Shown here one piece after another: positions 47,192 to 56,355 of a DNA stretch of 64,000 bases (the stretch's first letter is position 1; the number at the start of each line of letters is the position of its first letter). The DNA lies in NCBI RefSeq assembly GCF_900115565.1, contig NZ_FOWW01000009.1, forward strand, positions 186,001 to 250,000. Reading direction: 5' to 3'. The stretch comes from Amycolatopsis arida (GTDB lineage: Bacteria > Actinomycetota > Actinomycetes > Mycobacteriales > Pseudonocardiaceae). The notes under the pieces are model-generated. The model had not been told where the DNA came from. It worked only from the letters and a program-made list of their open reading frames with translations, and searched no databases. The translations under genes and the position numbers were made by a program.

Positions 47192-48547
47192 ATGACCCTC
47201 TCGGACGTTCGCCCCACCTCCCTCACCCCGCCGGGACCGAGGCTGCCGCTGACCGTGCAGAGCGTGCTGTTCGCCTTCCACCGGCACTGGTGGCTGCCCG
47301 CGCTGCGCCGCCGCTACGGCGACGTGGTGCGGTTGCGCATCTACCCCGAGCGCGAGGTGGTGATCCTCGCCGACCCCGCGCACATCCGGACGGTGTTCGC
47401 CGGCCCGACCACGGTCTACCACGCCGGCGAGGGCAACATGGTGCTCAAGCCGGTGATGGGCGAGCACTCGTTGCTGATCACCGACGAGGACGAGCACCTG
47501 CGCGCCCGCAAGCTGCTGATGCCCGCGTTCAGCGGTGCCGCGCTGCGCGGCTACCGGGATATGGTGGAGCGGCTGACCGAGGCCGAGGTGGCCCGCTGGC
47601 CGGTCGGCCGGCCCTTCCCCAGCCACCACAGCATGCACGCGCTCACCCTGGAGGTCATCCTGCGCGTGGTCTTCGGGATGGCCGACGGCGGGCGCCTCGA
47701 CGAGCTGCGCACGCTGCTCCGCCAGGTCGTGGACATCGGCCCGTTCGACATCGTCGGCTGGCACAGTGCCACCCTCCAACGGTTCGGCCGCTGGCGCCGC
47801 AACGAGGAGCGGATGCGGCGGGTCGACGAGCTGCTGTACGCGGAGATCGCCGAACGGCGCCGGACCGCCGAGCGGGGCGACCTCGCCGAGCGCGGCGACG
47901 TGCTGTCCCGCCTGCTCCGCGTGCCCGGTGAGTCGGAGTCCTCGGCCGGGCTGTCCGACGCGGAGCTGCGCGACCAGCTGGTCACCCTGCTGCTCGCCGG
48001 GCACGAGACCACCGCCACCGCGCTGGCCTGGGCGTTCCACGACCTCGCCAGGGACCCGGACCGGCAGGCCCGCGCCGCCCGCGCCGCCGACGAGGGCGGT
48101 GACAGGGCGGACACCTACCTCGAGGCCGTCGCGAAGGAATCGCTGCGCCGGCGCCCGGTGATCGCCGAGGTCGCCCGCCGGCTCACCGAGGACGTCGAGA
48201 TCGCGGGCTTCCGCATTCCCGCGGGCACGACCGTGGCACCCTCCATCGCCCTGGTGCACGCTGACCCGGCGCACCACACCGATCCCGACGACTTCCGGCC
48301 CGAGCGGTTCCTCGGCGACGGCCCGGCCACCGGCACCTGGTTGCCGTTCGGCGGCGGGGTGCGCCGCTGCCTCGGCGCCGGGTTCTCCCTGCTCGAGGCC
48401 ACGGTGGTGCTGCGGGCCGTGCTGGCGAGGTTCCGGCTCGCGGCGGACCGGCCACGACCCGAGCCGACCAAGGGCCGGCACATCACCCTGGTACCCGGAG
48501 GGGGTGCCCGAATCGTGGCGTACTCGCGCGTTTCTGACTCTCCGTAG
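47192..48547 (+). CDS. Cytochrome P450
   Basis: 451-residue cytochrome P450 monooxygenase. I-helix oxygen-binding motif LLAGHETTATALAW, ExxR in KESLRRRP, and the haem-ligating FGGGVRRCLGAG with Cys393 are all intact. The layout resembles bacterial CYP110/CYP102-like proteins. No ferredoxin gene or reductase is adjacent, so electron donors are elsewhere. ATG 47192 follows GGAGG. Substrate unknown; control by the divergent TetR at the 47138-47159 operator is likely. Not part of an obvious biosynthetic cluster. Confidence 0.9.
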   Translation: MTLSDVRPTSLTPPGPRLPLTVQSVLFAFHRHWWLPALRRRYGDVVRLRIYPEREVVILADPAHIRTVFAGPTTVYHAGEGNMVLKPVMGEHSLLITDEDEHLRARKLLMPAFSGAALRGYRDMVERLTEAEVARWPVGRPFPSHHSMHALTLEVILRVVFGMADGGRLDELRTLLRQVVDIGPFDIVGWHSATLQRFGRWRRNEERMRRVDELLYAEIAERRRTAERGDLAERGDVLSRLLRVPGESESSAGLSDAELRDQLVTLLLAGHETTATALAWAFHDLARDPDRQARAARAADEGGDRADTYLEAVAKESLRRRPVIAEVARRLTEDVEIAGFRIPAGTTVAPSIALVHADPAHHTDPDDFRPERFLGDGPATGTWLPFGGGVRRCLGAGFSLLEATVVLRAVLARFRLAADRPRPEPTKGRHITLVPGGGARIVAYSRVSDSP

Positions 48548-48646
48548 CTGATCGCAACCGAATGGTGACTTCGGGCCTGTCGCATTCGCGCCTCCACGAG
48601 GGATCCTGGAAGCACTCCCATTCCCGAGGCGAAGAAGGTGGCGGCC

Positions 48647-49834
48647 ATGACGGGCACGGTGGAGGGCACCGGACGGTACCTGGTCCTGCTCGAGGACGAC
48701 GCGGCGGACGAGGGCGCCAGGACGATGACCAGGGTGGCCGGGCTGCGCACCGCGAGCACCGCCGACATCGCCGGCGAGTCCACGGCCGTGCTGCCGGGTA
48801 GCGACGGGTTGGTGCTGCACGACCTGGGGGTCGCGGTGGTCGTGGCCGGCGCCGACCAGGTCGAGGCGCTCACCAGGGCGACCAGGGAGCGGGGTCCCAT
48901 CGCGTTCGTGGAGCGGGAGCGCACGGTGCACGCCATCGCGACCGCGCCGACCGCGCCGCCCGCGCCGCCCGCCGAGGTCGACGAGACCACGTTCACCTGG
49001 GGCCTGCAGGCGGTGGGCGCACCGGACAGCCCGGCCACCGGCGCCGGCATGAGGGTGGCGGTGCTGGACACCGGGTTCGACGCCGAGCACCCGGACTTCG
49101 CCGGCAGGGTGGTGGAGAGCCGGTCGTTCGTGCCGGGCGAGGAGGTGTCCGACGGCCACGGGCACGGCACGCACTGCATCGGCACCGCGTGCGGGCCGCG
49201 CGAGCCGGACACCGGGCCGGGCTACGGCGTCGCGTACGAGGCGGAGATCTACGTGGGCAAGGTGCTCAGCAACGCCGGCTCCGGCACGGACGGCGGCATC
49301 CTCGCCGGGATCGCCTGGGCGATCGGGCACGGCTGCCCGATCGTGTCGATGTCCCTGGGCGCACCGGTGCGGCCGGGCGACCCGCACTCGCCGGTGTTCG
49401 AGCGCGTCGCCCGCAGGGCGGTCGCCCGCGGCACGCTCCTCATCGCGGCCGCGGGCAACGAGAGCAGCCGGCGGGCCGGCCGGATCGCCCCGGTCGGCCA
49501 CCCGGCGAACTGCCCGTCGATCATGGCCGTCGGCGCCGTGGACGCGCACGGCGAGATCGCCGACTTCTCCTGCGGTTCGGTGGATCCCGAGCGGGCGGTC
49601 GACGTGGTCGGCCCTGGCGTGGACGTGCACTCGGCCTGGCCGATGCCCGCCCGGCACCGCACCATCAGCGGCACCAGCATGGCCACCCCGCACGTGGCCG
49701 GCGTCGCCGCGCTGCTCGCCCAGCACCACAACGCCAGGGGCTGGGAGTTGTGGGCCCGGCTCGGGCAGTCGGCCCACCGCTCGCCGCTGCCGTCCACCGA
49801 CGTCGGCGCCGGCCTCGTCCGCGCCCCCCGCTGA
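48647..49834 (+). CDS. Subtilase (S8) serine protease without signal peptide
   Basis: 395-residue S8 peptidase. An I9-like prodomain (RYLVLLEDDAADEG..., about 9-95) precedes the catalytic domain with Asp141 (VLDTGFDAEHPDF), His173 (GHGTHCIGTA), Asn271 (AAGNES) and Ser344 (GTSMATPHVAGVAALL). No hydrophobic signal peptide or membrane anchor is visible: residues 1-8 are MTGTVEGT. So it seems cytoplasmic or exported by a non-classical route. GTG 48638 is an alternative start; ATG 48647 has GAAGAAGG upstream. Located 140 bp before a small I9-like gene. Confidence 0.87.
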   Translation: MTGTVEGTGRYLVLLEDDAADEGARTMTRVAGLRTASTADIAGESTAVLPGSDGLVLHDLGVAVVVAGADQVEALTRATRERGPIAFVERERTVHAIATAPTAPPAPPAEVDETTFTWGLQAVGAPDSPATGAGMRVAVLDTGFDAEHPDFAGRVVESRSFVPGEEVSDGHGHGTHCIGTACGPREPDTGPGYGVAYEAEIYVGKVLSNAGSGTDGGILAGIAWAIGHGCPIVSMSLGAPVRPGDPHSPVFERVARRAVARGTLLIAAAGNESSRRAGRIAPVGHPANCPSIMAVGAVDAHGEIADFSCGSVDPERAVDVVGPGVDVHSAWPMPARHRTISGTSMATPHVAGVAALLAQHHNARGWELWARLGQSAHRSPLPSTDVGAGLVRAPR

Positions 49835-49973
49835 CCCCCCGCTGTGTCCGCGGTCCGTGCGCACGTGTTCGCGTCGCACGGCGCGGAGACGTGTCCATAG
49901 CGCGCGGACACGGCGTGGGGCTGCCCCGGGCGGCTACACTCGGTATGCGGGATCGACCGGGTGGAGGAATCCC

Positions 49974-50201
49974 ATGGGCAACGCCAGTCGCGACGTGATC
50001 GTTTCCGTGGCGGACAGTCAGCTTCCCGAGGTGGTCGCCCGGTTGCGGGCGGCCGGCATGACGATCGACGACGTGCTCGACGCGCTCGGCGTCGTCACCG
50101 GCTCCGTCGACGAGGCGGGCGTCGCCGCGCTGCAGCGAGTGTCCGGCGTGCTCGACGTCGAGATCGCCCGCGGCTACCGGCTGCCCGCGGAGCCGCGCTA
50201 G
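49974..50201 (+). CDS. Small I9-propeptide-like protein, putative protease inhibitor
   Basis: 75-residue protein of a small ferredoxin-like fold. The strand-helix pattern (DVIVSVADSQLPEVVARLRAAG, then TGSVDEAGVAAL and LDVEIARGYRLP) looks like a stand-alone subtilisin propeptide. Related actinobacterial proteins are often labelled ketohydroxyglutarate aldolase without evidence. It lies downstream of the S8 protease in the same direction (139 bp gap), which suggests a partner as inhibitor or folding chaperone. ATG 49974 follows GGAGG at 6 nt; TACACT at 49935-49940 is a possible -10 box for an own promoter. Confidence 0.6.
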   Translation: MGNASRDVIVSVADSQLPEVVARLRAAGMTIDDVLDALGVVTGSVDEAGVAALQRVSGVLDVEIARGYRLPAEPR

Positions 50202-50207
50202 CGCCGC

Positions 50208-52169
50208 TCACCCCGCCCGCCGGGTTCGCAGGTAGTCGCCCACCACGGCGGCGCCGAGCCCGTCGGCGTCGGGCGCGAGCACCCTGCCGCCGGCCCGCCG
50301 GGCGAGCAGGTCCACGAACCCGGTCAACCGCGGGTCGTCGCCCAACCGGAACACGGTGACCGCCGCGCCCAGCTTCGCCAGCCGGTCCACCTCCGCCAGC
50401 GTCGCCGCGAGTGTGCGCGGCGCCGGCGGGTAGGCGAACTCGGCGGTCCCGTCGCGGTCCAGGTGCGCGGTGGGCTCGCCGTCGGTGACCAGCAGTACCA
50501 CCGGCAAGGCGTCGGGATGCCGCCGCAGGTGGCGGCCGGCCAGCAGCAGCGCGTGGTGCGCGTTGGTGCCCTGCTCCCAGGTGCCCTCCATGCCCACCAA
50601 TTCGGCCAGCTCCACCGGCGTGGCGTACCGGCCGAACGTGATGAGCTGCAGCGCGTCGGTGCGGAACCGGGTGGCGATGAGCTGGTGCAGCGCCAGCGCG
50701 GTCCGCTTCATCGGCAGCCACCGCCCCTCCTGCACCATCGACCACGAGGTGTCCACGCACAACGCGACCGCCGCCCGCGCCCGGTGCTCGGTCTCGGCGA
50801 CCTCCACGTCGGACACGTCCAGCCGCACCACGCCACCGCCGCGGGACGCGGTGCGCAGCACGGCGTTGCGCACGGTGCGGGAGACCTCCCACGGCTGGGT
50901 GTCGCCGAACCGCCACGGCCGGCTCGTCCCGGTGGGCTCCCCGGCCGCCCCGGCCGACGCGGTATCCCGCTCGCCGGCCCTCCCCCGCAGCGACCGCACG
51001 ACGTCGGCCAGCGCCGTCTCGCCCAGCCGGCGCAACGCCTTCGGCGACAGCCGCAGCGATCCATCGGCCCCCCGCTCGAACAGCCCCTGCGCGCGCAGCT
51101 CCCGTTCCAACTCCGCCAGCCGCCGCGCGTCCACCGCGGCGTCCGCGCCGAGCTGCCGGGCGAGCGCGTCGGCGTCGATGTCCTCCAGCCGTGCCCCCGG
51201 GTAGGACTGGGCGAGCTGCTCGGCCAGCGCGTCCAGCTCGGCCAGCTCGGTCATCGCGCGCATCCCGTCGCCGAGCCCGAGCGGGTCGCCACCGCGGAAC
51301 CGGGCGGACGACGTCCAGTCCTCCCCCGGCCGCAACGCCCGCAACTGGGCGTCCAGAGTGGACAGCTGCTGGGCCAGCCGCGGGTCGCCGAACGCCTCCC
51401 GGGCCAGCTCGGCCAGATCCGCCCGTTGCTCGGCGGTCATCGAGTTGAGCATTCGCTGCGCGGCGGCCGCGCGGGCGGCGAGCACGTCGATCAGCTCCTC
51501 GACCGAGCGAGGCCGCTCCGGGAAGAACTCGCCGTGCCGGCGCAGGAACTCGGCGAACCGCTCGTCGATGTCCTTCGCCCCTCGGGCGTGCGCCGCCAGC
51601 AGGGCGTTCAGGTCGGCGAGCAGCTGGTTGACCCGCTCGACGTCCTCCGGCGTGGTCCGGCGCAGCGCGTCCTTCATCCCGGAGAACCGCGCGTCCAGCA
51701 GCTCCCGGCCGAGCAGCTCGCGCAGCCGGTCGTAGTTCTCCCTGCCCCGCTCGGAGACCCAGTCGTAGTCGGCCAGCTCCCGCACCGCGGCCGCGGTACC
51801 GGTGGGCAGCGCGTCGAGCCGCGCCTCGCGGAACCGGGCGTCGTCGCCAGGGTCGGGGAACAACGCCGCGCGTTCGGCGTCCAGCGCATCGTCGAGCAGC
51901 CGGCGCACGTCCCGCAGGGTGCCGTCGAGCCGGTGCCGGCGCTGGATCTCCGCACGCCGCCGCCAGACCCGCCGGGTCAGCTCGTCCAGACCGGGCGTGC
52001 CGCGGGTGCCGCGGCGCAGCAGCTCCTCCAGCGCCGACCGCGGCGAGGACCCGGCCAGCACGTCCCGGCCGATCTCGTCCAGCGCGTCGCGCAGGTCGGC
52101 CGGCGGCGCCAGCGGGTCGGGACCGTCGTGCCACGGCCCGTACGAGTAGCCCTCGGGAACGGTGGTCAC
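50208..52169 (-). CDS. VWA-domain protein (CoxE-like), partner of MoxR ATPase
   Basis: 653-residue protein with a C-terminal von Willebrand A domain. The MIDAS motif DTSWSM (in VALCVDTSWSMVQEG) and LLVTDGEPTAH occur at about 455-555. The N-terminal 430 residues are helical, Arg/Glu/Leu-rich. ATG overlaps the upstream ATPase stop by 4 bp, so the pair is coupled. It resembles the Rv0958-Rv0959 type pair of actinobacteria, a MoxR AAA ATPase plus VWA protein of unknown assembly function. Confidence 0.85.
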   Translation of the reverse strand: MTTVPEGYSYGPWHDGPDPLAPPADLRDALDEIGRDVLAGSSPRSALEELLRRGTRGTPGLDELTRRVWRRRAEIQRRHRLDGTLRDVRRLLDDALDAERAALFPDPGDDARFREARLDALPTGTAAAVRELADYDWVSERGRENYDRLRELLGRELLDARFSGMKDALRRTTPEDVERVNQLLADLNALLAAHARGAKDIDERFAEFLRRHGEFFPERPRSVEELIDVLAARAAAAQRMLNSMTAEQRADLAELAREAFGDPRLAQQLSTLDAQLRALRPGEDWTSSARFRGGDPLGLGDGMRAMTELAELDALAEQLAQSYPGARLEDIDADALARQLGADAAVDARRLAELERELRAQGLFERGADGSLRLSPKALRRLGETALADVVRSLRGRAGERDTASAGAAGEPTGTSRPWRFGDTQPWEVSRTVRNAVLRTASRGGGVVRLDVSDVEVAETEHRARAAVALCVDTSWSMVQEGRWLPMKRTALALHQLIATRFRTDALQLITFGRYATPVELAELVGMEGTWEQGTNAHHALLLAGRHLRRHPDALPVVLLVTDGEPTAHLDRDGTAEFAYPPAPRTLAATLAEVDRLAKLGAAVTVFRLGDDPRLTGFVDLLARRAGGRVLAPDADGLGAAVVGDYLRTRRAG

Positions 52170-53569
52170 GGCCCGTACACCGTGGTGTGGTCGTCGGCGT
52201 CCTTGGCCAGCCGCCGGGCCAGGTACAGCGACTCCAGCGCCAGCTCCACCGCGGCGGCGATCCGGCCGGGCGGCTCGTCGGCACCGACGCCGGCGCGCTG
52301 CGCCACCTCGTGCAGCACCGGCAGCTCGGGCAGTGCGGCCAGGACCTCCCGGCCCGGTACCCGCTCCCCGGTGGCCACGAGGTGCCCGTCGGCGACGGCG
52401 TGCGTCAGCGGCGTGAGGTCCAGTCCGGCGAAGCGCTCCCGCGCCGTCTCCGCGACCGCTCGGCGCAGCAGGTGCACCAGGTGCTCGGTCTCCCTGCCCT
52501 CCTCCCCCGGCTCGAACTCGACCTTGCCGCGGAGCACGGCGGGCACCGCGTCCAGGTCCACCGGGCGGGCCACGGCCGGCTCCTCGCCGGTGAGCGCCGC
52601 CCTGCGCAGCGCGGCGGCGGCGACCGTCTCGGCAGCGGCGACGGCGAACCGGGCGGAGATGCCGGAGCGCTGGTCCACCACGGTGGACTCGCGCAGGTCG
52701 CGGACGAACCGGGCCAGCACCTCCAGCAGCGGGTCGCCCACCTCGGCCGCCAGCCGCGCCTCCTGCCGGACGACGGCCACCTCGGCGGCGACGTCGAGCG
52801 GGTAGTGGGTGCGGATCTCCGCGCCGAACCGGTCCTTCAGCGGGGTGATGATCCGGCCGCGGTTGGTGTAGTCCTCCGGGTTGGCGGTGGCGACGAGCAG
52901 CACGTCCAGCGGCAGCCGCAACGTGTAGCCGCGGACCTGGATGTCCCGCTCCTCCATGACGTTGAGCAGCGCGACCTGGATCCGCTCGGCGAGGTCGGGC
53001 AGCTCGTTGATCGCCACGAGGCCGCGGTGCGACCGCGGCACGAGTCCGAAGTGGATGGTCTCGGGATCACCGAGGCCGCGCCCCTCGGCCACCTTGACCG
53101 GGTCGACGTCGCCGATGAGGTCGCCGACCGAGGTGTCCGGGGTGGCCAGCTTCTCCGTGTAGCGCTCGTCCCGGTGCCGCCAGGTGACCGGGAGGTCGTC
53201 GCCCAGCTCGGCGGCACGGCGGATCGAGGCCGGGGTGATCGGCGCGAGCGGGTGCTCGGCCAGCTCCGCCCCCTCGATCATCGGGGTCCACTCGTCCAGC
53301 AGCCCGGCGAGGGTGCGCAGTAGCCGGGTCTTGCCCTGCCCGCGCTCACCGAGCAGCACGACGTCGTGCCCGGCGAGCAGCGCGCGTTCGAGCTGGGGCA
53401 GCACCGTGCGGGAGAAGCCGACGATGCCCGGCCACGGGTCGGCGCCCGACCGCAGCGCGGCGAGCAGGTTGTCGGAGATCTCCGCCTTCACGCTCCGCGG
53501 GCGGTGGCCGGCGGCGCGCAGCTCGCCGACCGTGCGCGGCAGGTGCGCCGGAACCTCGTTCACGTTCAC
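52166..53569 (-). CDS. MoxR/ChlI-type AAA+ ATPase
   Basis: 467-residue AAA+ ATPase like magnesium chelatase subunit I/MoxR. Walker A GERGQGKTRLLRTLAG (about 75-90), GLVAINELPDLAERIQVALLNVMEER (Walker B region with Glu-Leu in place of Asp-Glu), sensor ATANPEDYTNRGRIITPLKDRF. It likely remodels the VWA partner's target. GTG 53569 has TAGCGT 7 nt upstream. The true magnesium chelatase function is unlikely since no bchD/H genes are near. Confidence 0.87.
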   Translation of the reverse strand: MNVNEVPAHLPRTVGELRAAGHRPRSVKAEISDNLLAALRSGADPWPGIVGFSRTVLPQLERALLAGHDVVLLGERGQGKTRLLRTLAGLLDEWTPMIEGAELAEHPLAPITPASIRRAAELGDDLPVTWRHRDERYTEKLATPDTSVGDLIGDVDPVKVAEGRGLGDPETIHFGLVPRSHRGLVAINELPDLAERIQVALLNVMEERDIQVRGYTLRLPLDVLLVATANPEDYTNRGRIITPLKDRFGAEIRTHYPLDVAAEVAVVRQEARLAAEVGDPLLEVLARFVRDLRESTVVDQRSGISARFAVAAAETVAAAALRRAALTGEEPAVARPVDLDAVPAVLRGKVEFEPGEEGRETEHLVHLLRRAVAETARERFAGLDLTPLTHAVADGHLVATGERVPGREVLAALPELPVLHEVAQRAGVGADEPPGRIAAAVELALESLYLARRLAKDADDHTTVYGP

Positions 53570-53716
53570 GCCTTCGACGCTACTGATCGATCCGGTCGCC
53601 GTCGACGTGGAGCAGCTCCACCCGCCTCATGGCCGTGCTCCTCCCGTCTCCGCTCCTCCCTCGCTGGCGCTCGGTCGACGCTCGACGGTCGTCACGCGGC
53701 TGTACGCTGGGTCGGC

Positions 53717-54514
53717 GTGTGTTGTCCCAGTGCCACCCTCTCCGTCTGGTCCGCCGCCTGGCTGGGCGGTGCCGCGGCCGCCGACGACACCCTCGACGCG
53801 TTGCTCGCCTGGGGTGAGGCGCACGAGGTGGTCGCCGCGGACCCGGCTACCGCCGACGCGCTCGGGCTCCCGGTGGCCGGCTCCGTGCCCGCGCCGCCGG
53901 CCGAGCTGCTCACGGTGCTGCGCCGACTCGCCGCGCACGGCGCGCGGCTGGTGCTCCCGGTAGCCGGCGACGTGCGCGGGCTCGGCGGGCCGGGACCACT
54001 GACCGATGCCGCGCTGAAGGCCGGTGAGGCGACGGTGTTCCCGTCGGCGGGATACGGCGCCGTGCCCCAGCCGGTGGCCGAAGGGCTGCTGCGCTGGACC
54101 GTGTACCCGATGGCCGCGCCGGTCCCGCCCGAGCACGTGGGCCTCGGTGAGGCTGAGCACGACCTCACCGAGGCCATCCGAGTGAGCGCCGGCGAGCTAC
54201 GGTCCCTCGATGTCGCCCGCGAGCGGCCGGGGGTGCGCGACGAGCTGTCCGCCCGGCTGCGCGCACGGCCGCGACTGGACTGGCCACCGCGGACCCCGGG
54301 GCGCGCGCTGCGGGTGCTGCAGCGCGCGGACGAGGTCGGCGCGATCCTCGCGCTCGCCGCGGCCGACGAGCCCGGTGGCGCGATGTCCGCCTCCGCCGCG
54401 GGCCGGCGGGCCGCGGCGCTGCGGCCGCTGGCCGACGCGGTGCGCCGGGCCCGCTGCGCCGCCGTGGCCGAGGCCGTCCGGGTGTTCAGCGAGCAAGCCG
54501 ATCCCCGCCCCTGA
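53717..54514 (+). CDS. Conserved hypothetical protein
   Basis: 265-residue soluble protein without a recognised domain. It is Ala/Leu/Arg-rich with regular helices and a central FPSAGYGAVPQPVAEGLLRW segment. GTG 53717 (VCCPSATLSVWSAAWLGG) has TACGCT 8 nt upstream; the open frame extends further but without that signal. Convergent with hemH (12 bp gap) and divergent from the MoxR ATPase gene. Function unknown. Confidence 0.65.
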   Translation: MCCPSATLSVWSAAWLGGAAAADDTLDALLAWGEAHEVVAADPATADALGLPVAGSVPAPPAELLTVLRRLAAHGARLVLPVAGDVRGLGGPGPLTDAALKAGEATVFPSAGYGAVPQPVAEGLLRWTVYPMAAPVPPEHVGLGEAEHDLTEAIRVSAGELRSLDVARERPGVRDELSARLRARPRLDWPPRTPGRALRVLQRADEVGAILALAAADEPGGAMSASAAGRRAAALRPLADAVRRARCAAVAEAVRVFSEQADPRP

Positions 54515-54526
54515 GCCGGTCGCGGA

Positions 54527-55624
54527 TCAGCGCGGCCGAGACGGGAGGCAGCAGTCGGGGGCGCACGGGGCACCGTTGACCGTGCAGCCGGCGGCCGGCA
54601 GGGCGGAGAGCTTGCGCGGCTCGGCGCCAGCGACGTGCTCGCGGACCAGCTCGACGACCAGCTCGGCGAAGCGCGGGTCGCCGTTCGGGGTGGCCGCCCT
54701 GGCGAAGCCCATTCCGAGCTCGCCGGCCCGCTCCGCGGCCTCGTTGTCCAGGTCCCACACCACCTCGAGGTGGTCGGACACGAACCCGATGGGGCACACC
54801 ACCACCGCGGGCACACCGCCCGCGTGCAGCGTGTCGAGGTGGTCCACGACGTCCGGCTCCAGCCACGGCACCGACGGCGGCCCGGACCGGGACTGCCAGA
54901 CGACGTCGAAGTCGGTGATCCCGACCTCGGCGGCGACCAGTCGGGCGGCCTCGGCGACCTGGCGGGAGTATCGCCGACCACCCTCGGCCGGTGGTCCCGC
55001 GGCGCGGTCGGCGGCCTCCGGCACCGAGTGCGCGACGAACACCGTGCGCGGCTCGGCACCACCCAACTCGGCACCGCCCACCTCGACACCGCCCACCTCG
55101 ACACCGTCCAGCTCGGCGCGGGCCGCGCGGACGGCGTCGGCGAACGCGCCGACGAACAGCGGGTGGTCGAAGAACTGGCGCAGCTTGGTCAGCTCCGGGG
55201 CGTCCGGTCCCACGGCGGCCCTGGCCCGCGCGATGTCCTCGTCGTACTGCCGACACGCCGAGTAGCCGCCGTAGGCGCTGGTGGGGAACACCAGCGCGCG
55301 GCGCACGCCGTCCGCGGCCATCCTGGCCAGGGTGTCCTCGACCATCGGGTGCCAGTTGCGGTTGCCGAAGTACACCGGCAGCGTGCGGCCCTGCGCCGCC
55401 AGCTCCTTCTCCACGGCGGCGATCGCCTCGCGGTTGAGCCGGTTGATCGGGGACACGCCGCCGAAGTGCCGGTAGTGCTCGGCGACCTCCGCCAACCGCT
55501 CCGGCGGCACGCCCCGGCCGCGGGTCACGTTCTCCAGGAACGGCAGCACGTCGTCGGGCCCCTCGGGACCGCCGAAGGACAGCCACAGCAGCGCGTCGTA
55601 AGCCAGCTCGGTCACGGGCTCCAT
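54527..55624 (-). CDS. hemH: Coproporphyrin III ferrochelatase (HemH/CpfC)
   Basis: 365-residue ferrochelatase inserting iron into coproporphyrin III in actinobacteria. Features: [21 protein letters not shown] (start), [44 protein letters not shown] with the catalytic His, and [17 protein letters not shown] with Glu. C-terminal [13 protein letters not shown] with the internal Cys (SACRQ) fits the actinobacterial [2Fe-2S] cluster. An in-frame 15-bp repeat (55052-55111) inserts VGGVE-type pentads between helices. In M. tuberculosis hemH follows inhA directly; here two genes separate them. Confidence 0.94.
   Translation of the reverse strand: MEPVTELAYDALLWLSFGGPEGPDDVLPFLENVTRGRGVPPERLAEVAEHYRHFGGVSPINRLNREAIAAVEKELAAQGRTLPVYFGNRNWHPMVEDTLARMAADGVRRALVFPTSAYGGYSACRQYDEDIARARAAVGPDAPELTKLRQFFDHPLFVGAFADAVRAARAELDGVEVGGVEVGGAELGGAEPRTVFVAHSVPEAADRAAGPPAEGGRRYSRQVAEAARLVAAEVGITDFDVVWQSRSGPPSVPWLEPDVVDHLDTLHAGGVPAVVVCPIGFVSDHLEVVWDLDNEAAERAGELGMGFARAATPNGDPRFAELVVELVREHVAGAEPRKLSALPAAGCTVNGAPCAPDCCLPSRPR
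55052..55111. repeat. 15-bp tandem repeat inside hemH
   Basis: Four units of 15 bp (plus strand CTCGGCACCACCCAA, CTCGGCACCGCCCAC, CTCGACACCGCCCAC, CTCGACACCGTCCAG). They encode four five-residue repeats, [20 protein letters not shown], in a loop of ferrochelatase. Divergent units suggest older expansion than the array at 45086. Confidence 0.85.
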
Positions 55625-55666
55625 CTTTCCCCGGTGGGCGCCCCCACACCGACCTGCCCCCTGTTT

Positions 55667-55682
55667 TGGACCAGTCGATCCA
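55667..55682. promoter_or_regulatory. TetR operator 1, TGGA-N8-TCCA
   Basis: TGGACCAGTCGATCCA, with flanking TTT/AAC extending the match to site 2. It lies 8 bp upstream of the TetR gene's TAGCGT -10 box, covering the -35 position, so binding would repress its own gene. Confidence 0.7.
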
Positions 55683-55702
55683 TAACGTGGTAGCGTGCCC
55701 GC

Positions 55703-56278
55703 GTGCCACGACCCCGCGAGTTCAACGAGCAGCACGCGATCGACCGCGCGATGTGGGCCTTCTGGGCCGGCGGGTACGGCGGCACGTCGACCGAGCGGCT
55801 CACCGAGGCGACCGGCCTGCGCCGGAGCAGCCTCTACAACACGTTCCGCAGCAAGCACGCCCTCTTCCGCCGTTGCCTGTGGCGGTACGCCGAGACCGCC
55901 ACGCAGGCGCAGCTCGACCTGCTGGCCTCGCCCGGCCCGGCCCGGGAGACGCTCCGTGCGCTGCTGATGCGCGTGGTCGACGACGAGTCCCGGGCCGGCA
56001 GCCCCGGCTGCCTCGCCGTGAACACCGCCATCGAGCTGGGCGGCCGGGACGACGAGGTGACCGCCGACCTGCGCCGGGACCGGGAGCGCCTCGCCGGCGC
56101 CATTCGGGAGGTGATCGAGCGGGGTCAGCGCGCCGGCGAGATCGACCGCGGCAAGGACGCCGGGGACCTCGCCCACTTCGTCACGGCCACCACCGGAGGT
56201 CTGCGCGTCCTGGCCCGCGGCGGCGCCGACCGGGCCACCCTGACCGGCGTCGTGGAGGTGGCCCTCGCCACGCTGTAG
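55703..56278 (+). CDS. TetR-family regulator of the SnoaL-like gene
   Basis: 191-residue TetR protein. HTH about 10-55: [22 protein letters not shown] and [22 protein letters not shown] with recognition helix SSLYNTF. The C-terminal domain has Cys in [13 protein letters not shown], a position often used for redox or electrophile sensing in this TetR branch. GTG 55703 has TAGCGT 6 nt upstream (leaderless). Operator-like TGGA-N8-TCCA sites precede both this gene and the SnoaL-like gene. Confidence 0.87.
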   Translation: MPRPREFNEQHAIDRAMWAFWAGGYGGTSTERLTEATGLRRSSLYNTFRSKHALFRRCLWRYAETATQAQLDLLASPGPARETLRALLMRVVDDESRAGSPGCLAVNTAIELGGRDDEVTADLRRDRERLAGAIREVIERGQRAGEIDRGKDAGDLAHFVTATTGGLRVLARGGADRATLTGVVEVALATL

Positions 56279-56320
56279 CACCGCCCGCGCCGCGGGCCGC
56301 GCCGGCTCGCGCTCACATTC

Positions 56321-56336
56321 TGGACTGGAAGATCCA
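56321..56336. promoter_or_regulatory. TetR operator 2, TGGA-N8-TCCA
   Basis: TGGACTGGAAGATCCA, 19 bp upstream of the SnoaL-like start. It shares TGGA-N8-TCCA and adjacent AAAAC with operator 1 reversed. Supports control of the SnoaL-like gene by the TetR protein. Confidence 0.68.
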
Positions 56337-56355
56337 AAACGGGAAGGAACGAGCG

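Noticed and set aside
46499-48547. Natural-product cluster around the P450 and ABC-F genes
   Set aside because: No core synthase, ligase or carrier protein gene is nearby; neighbours are housekeeping.
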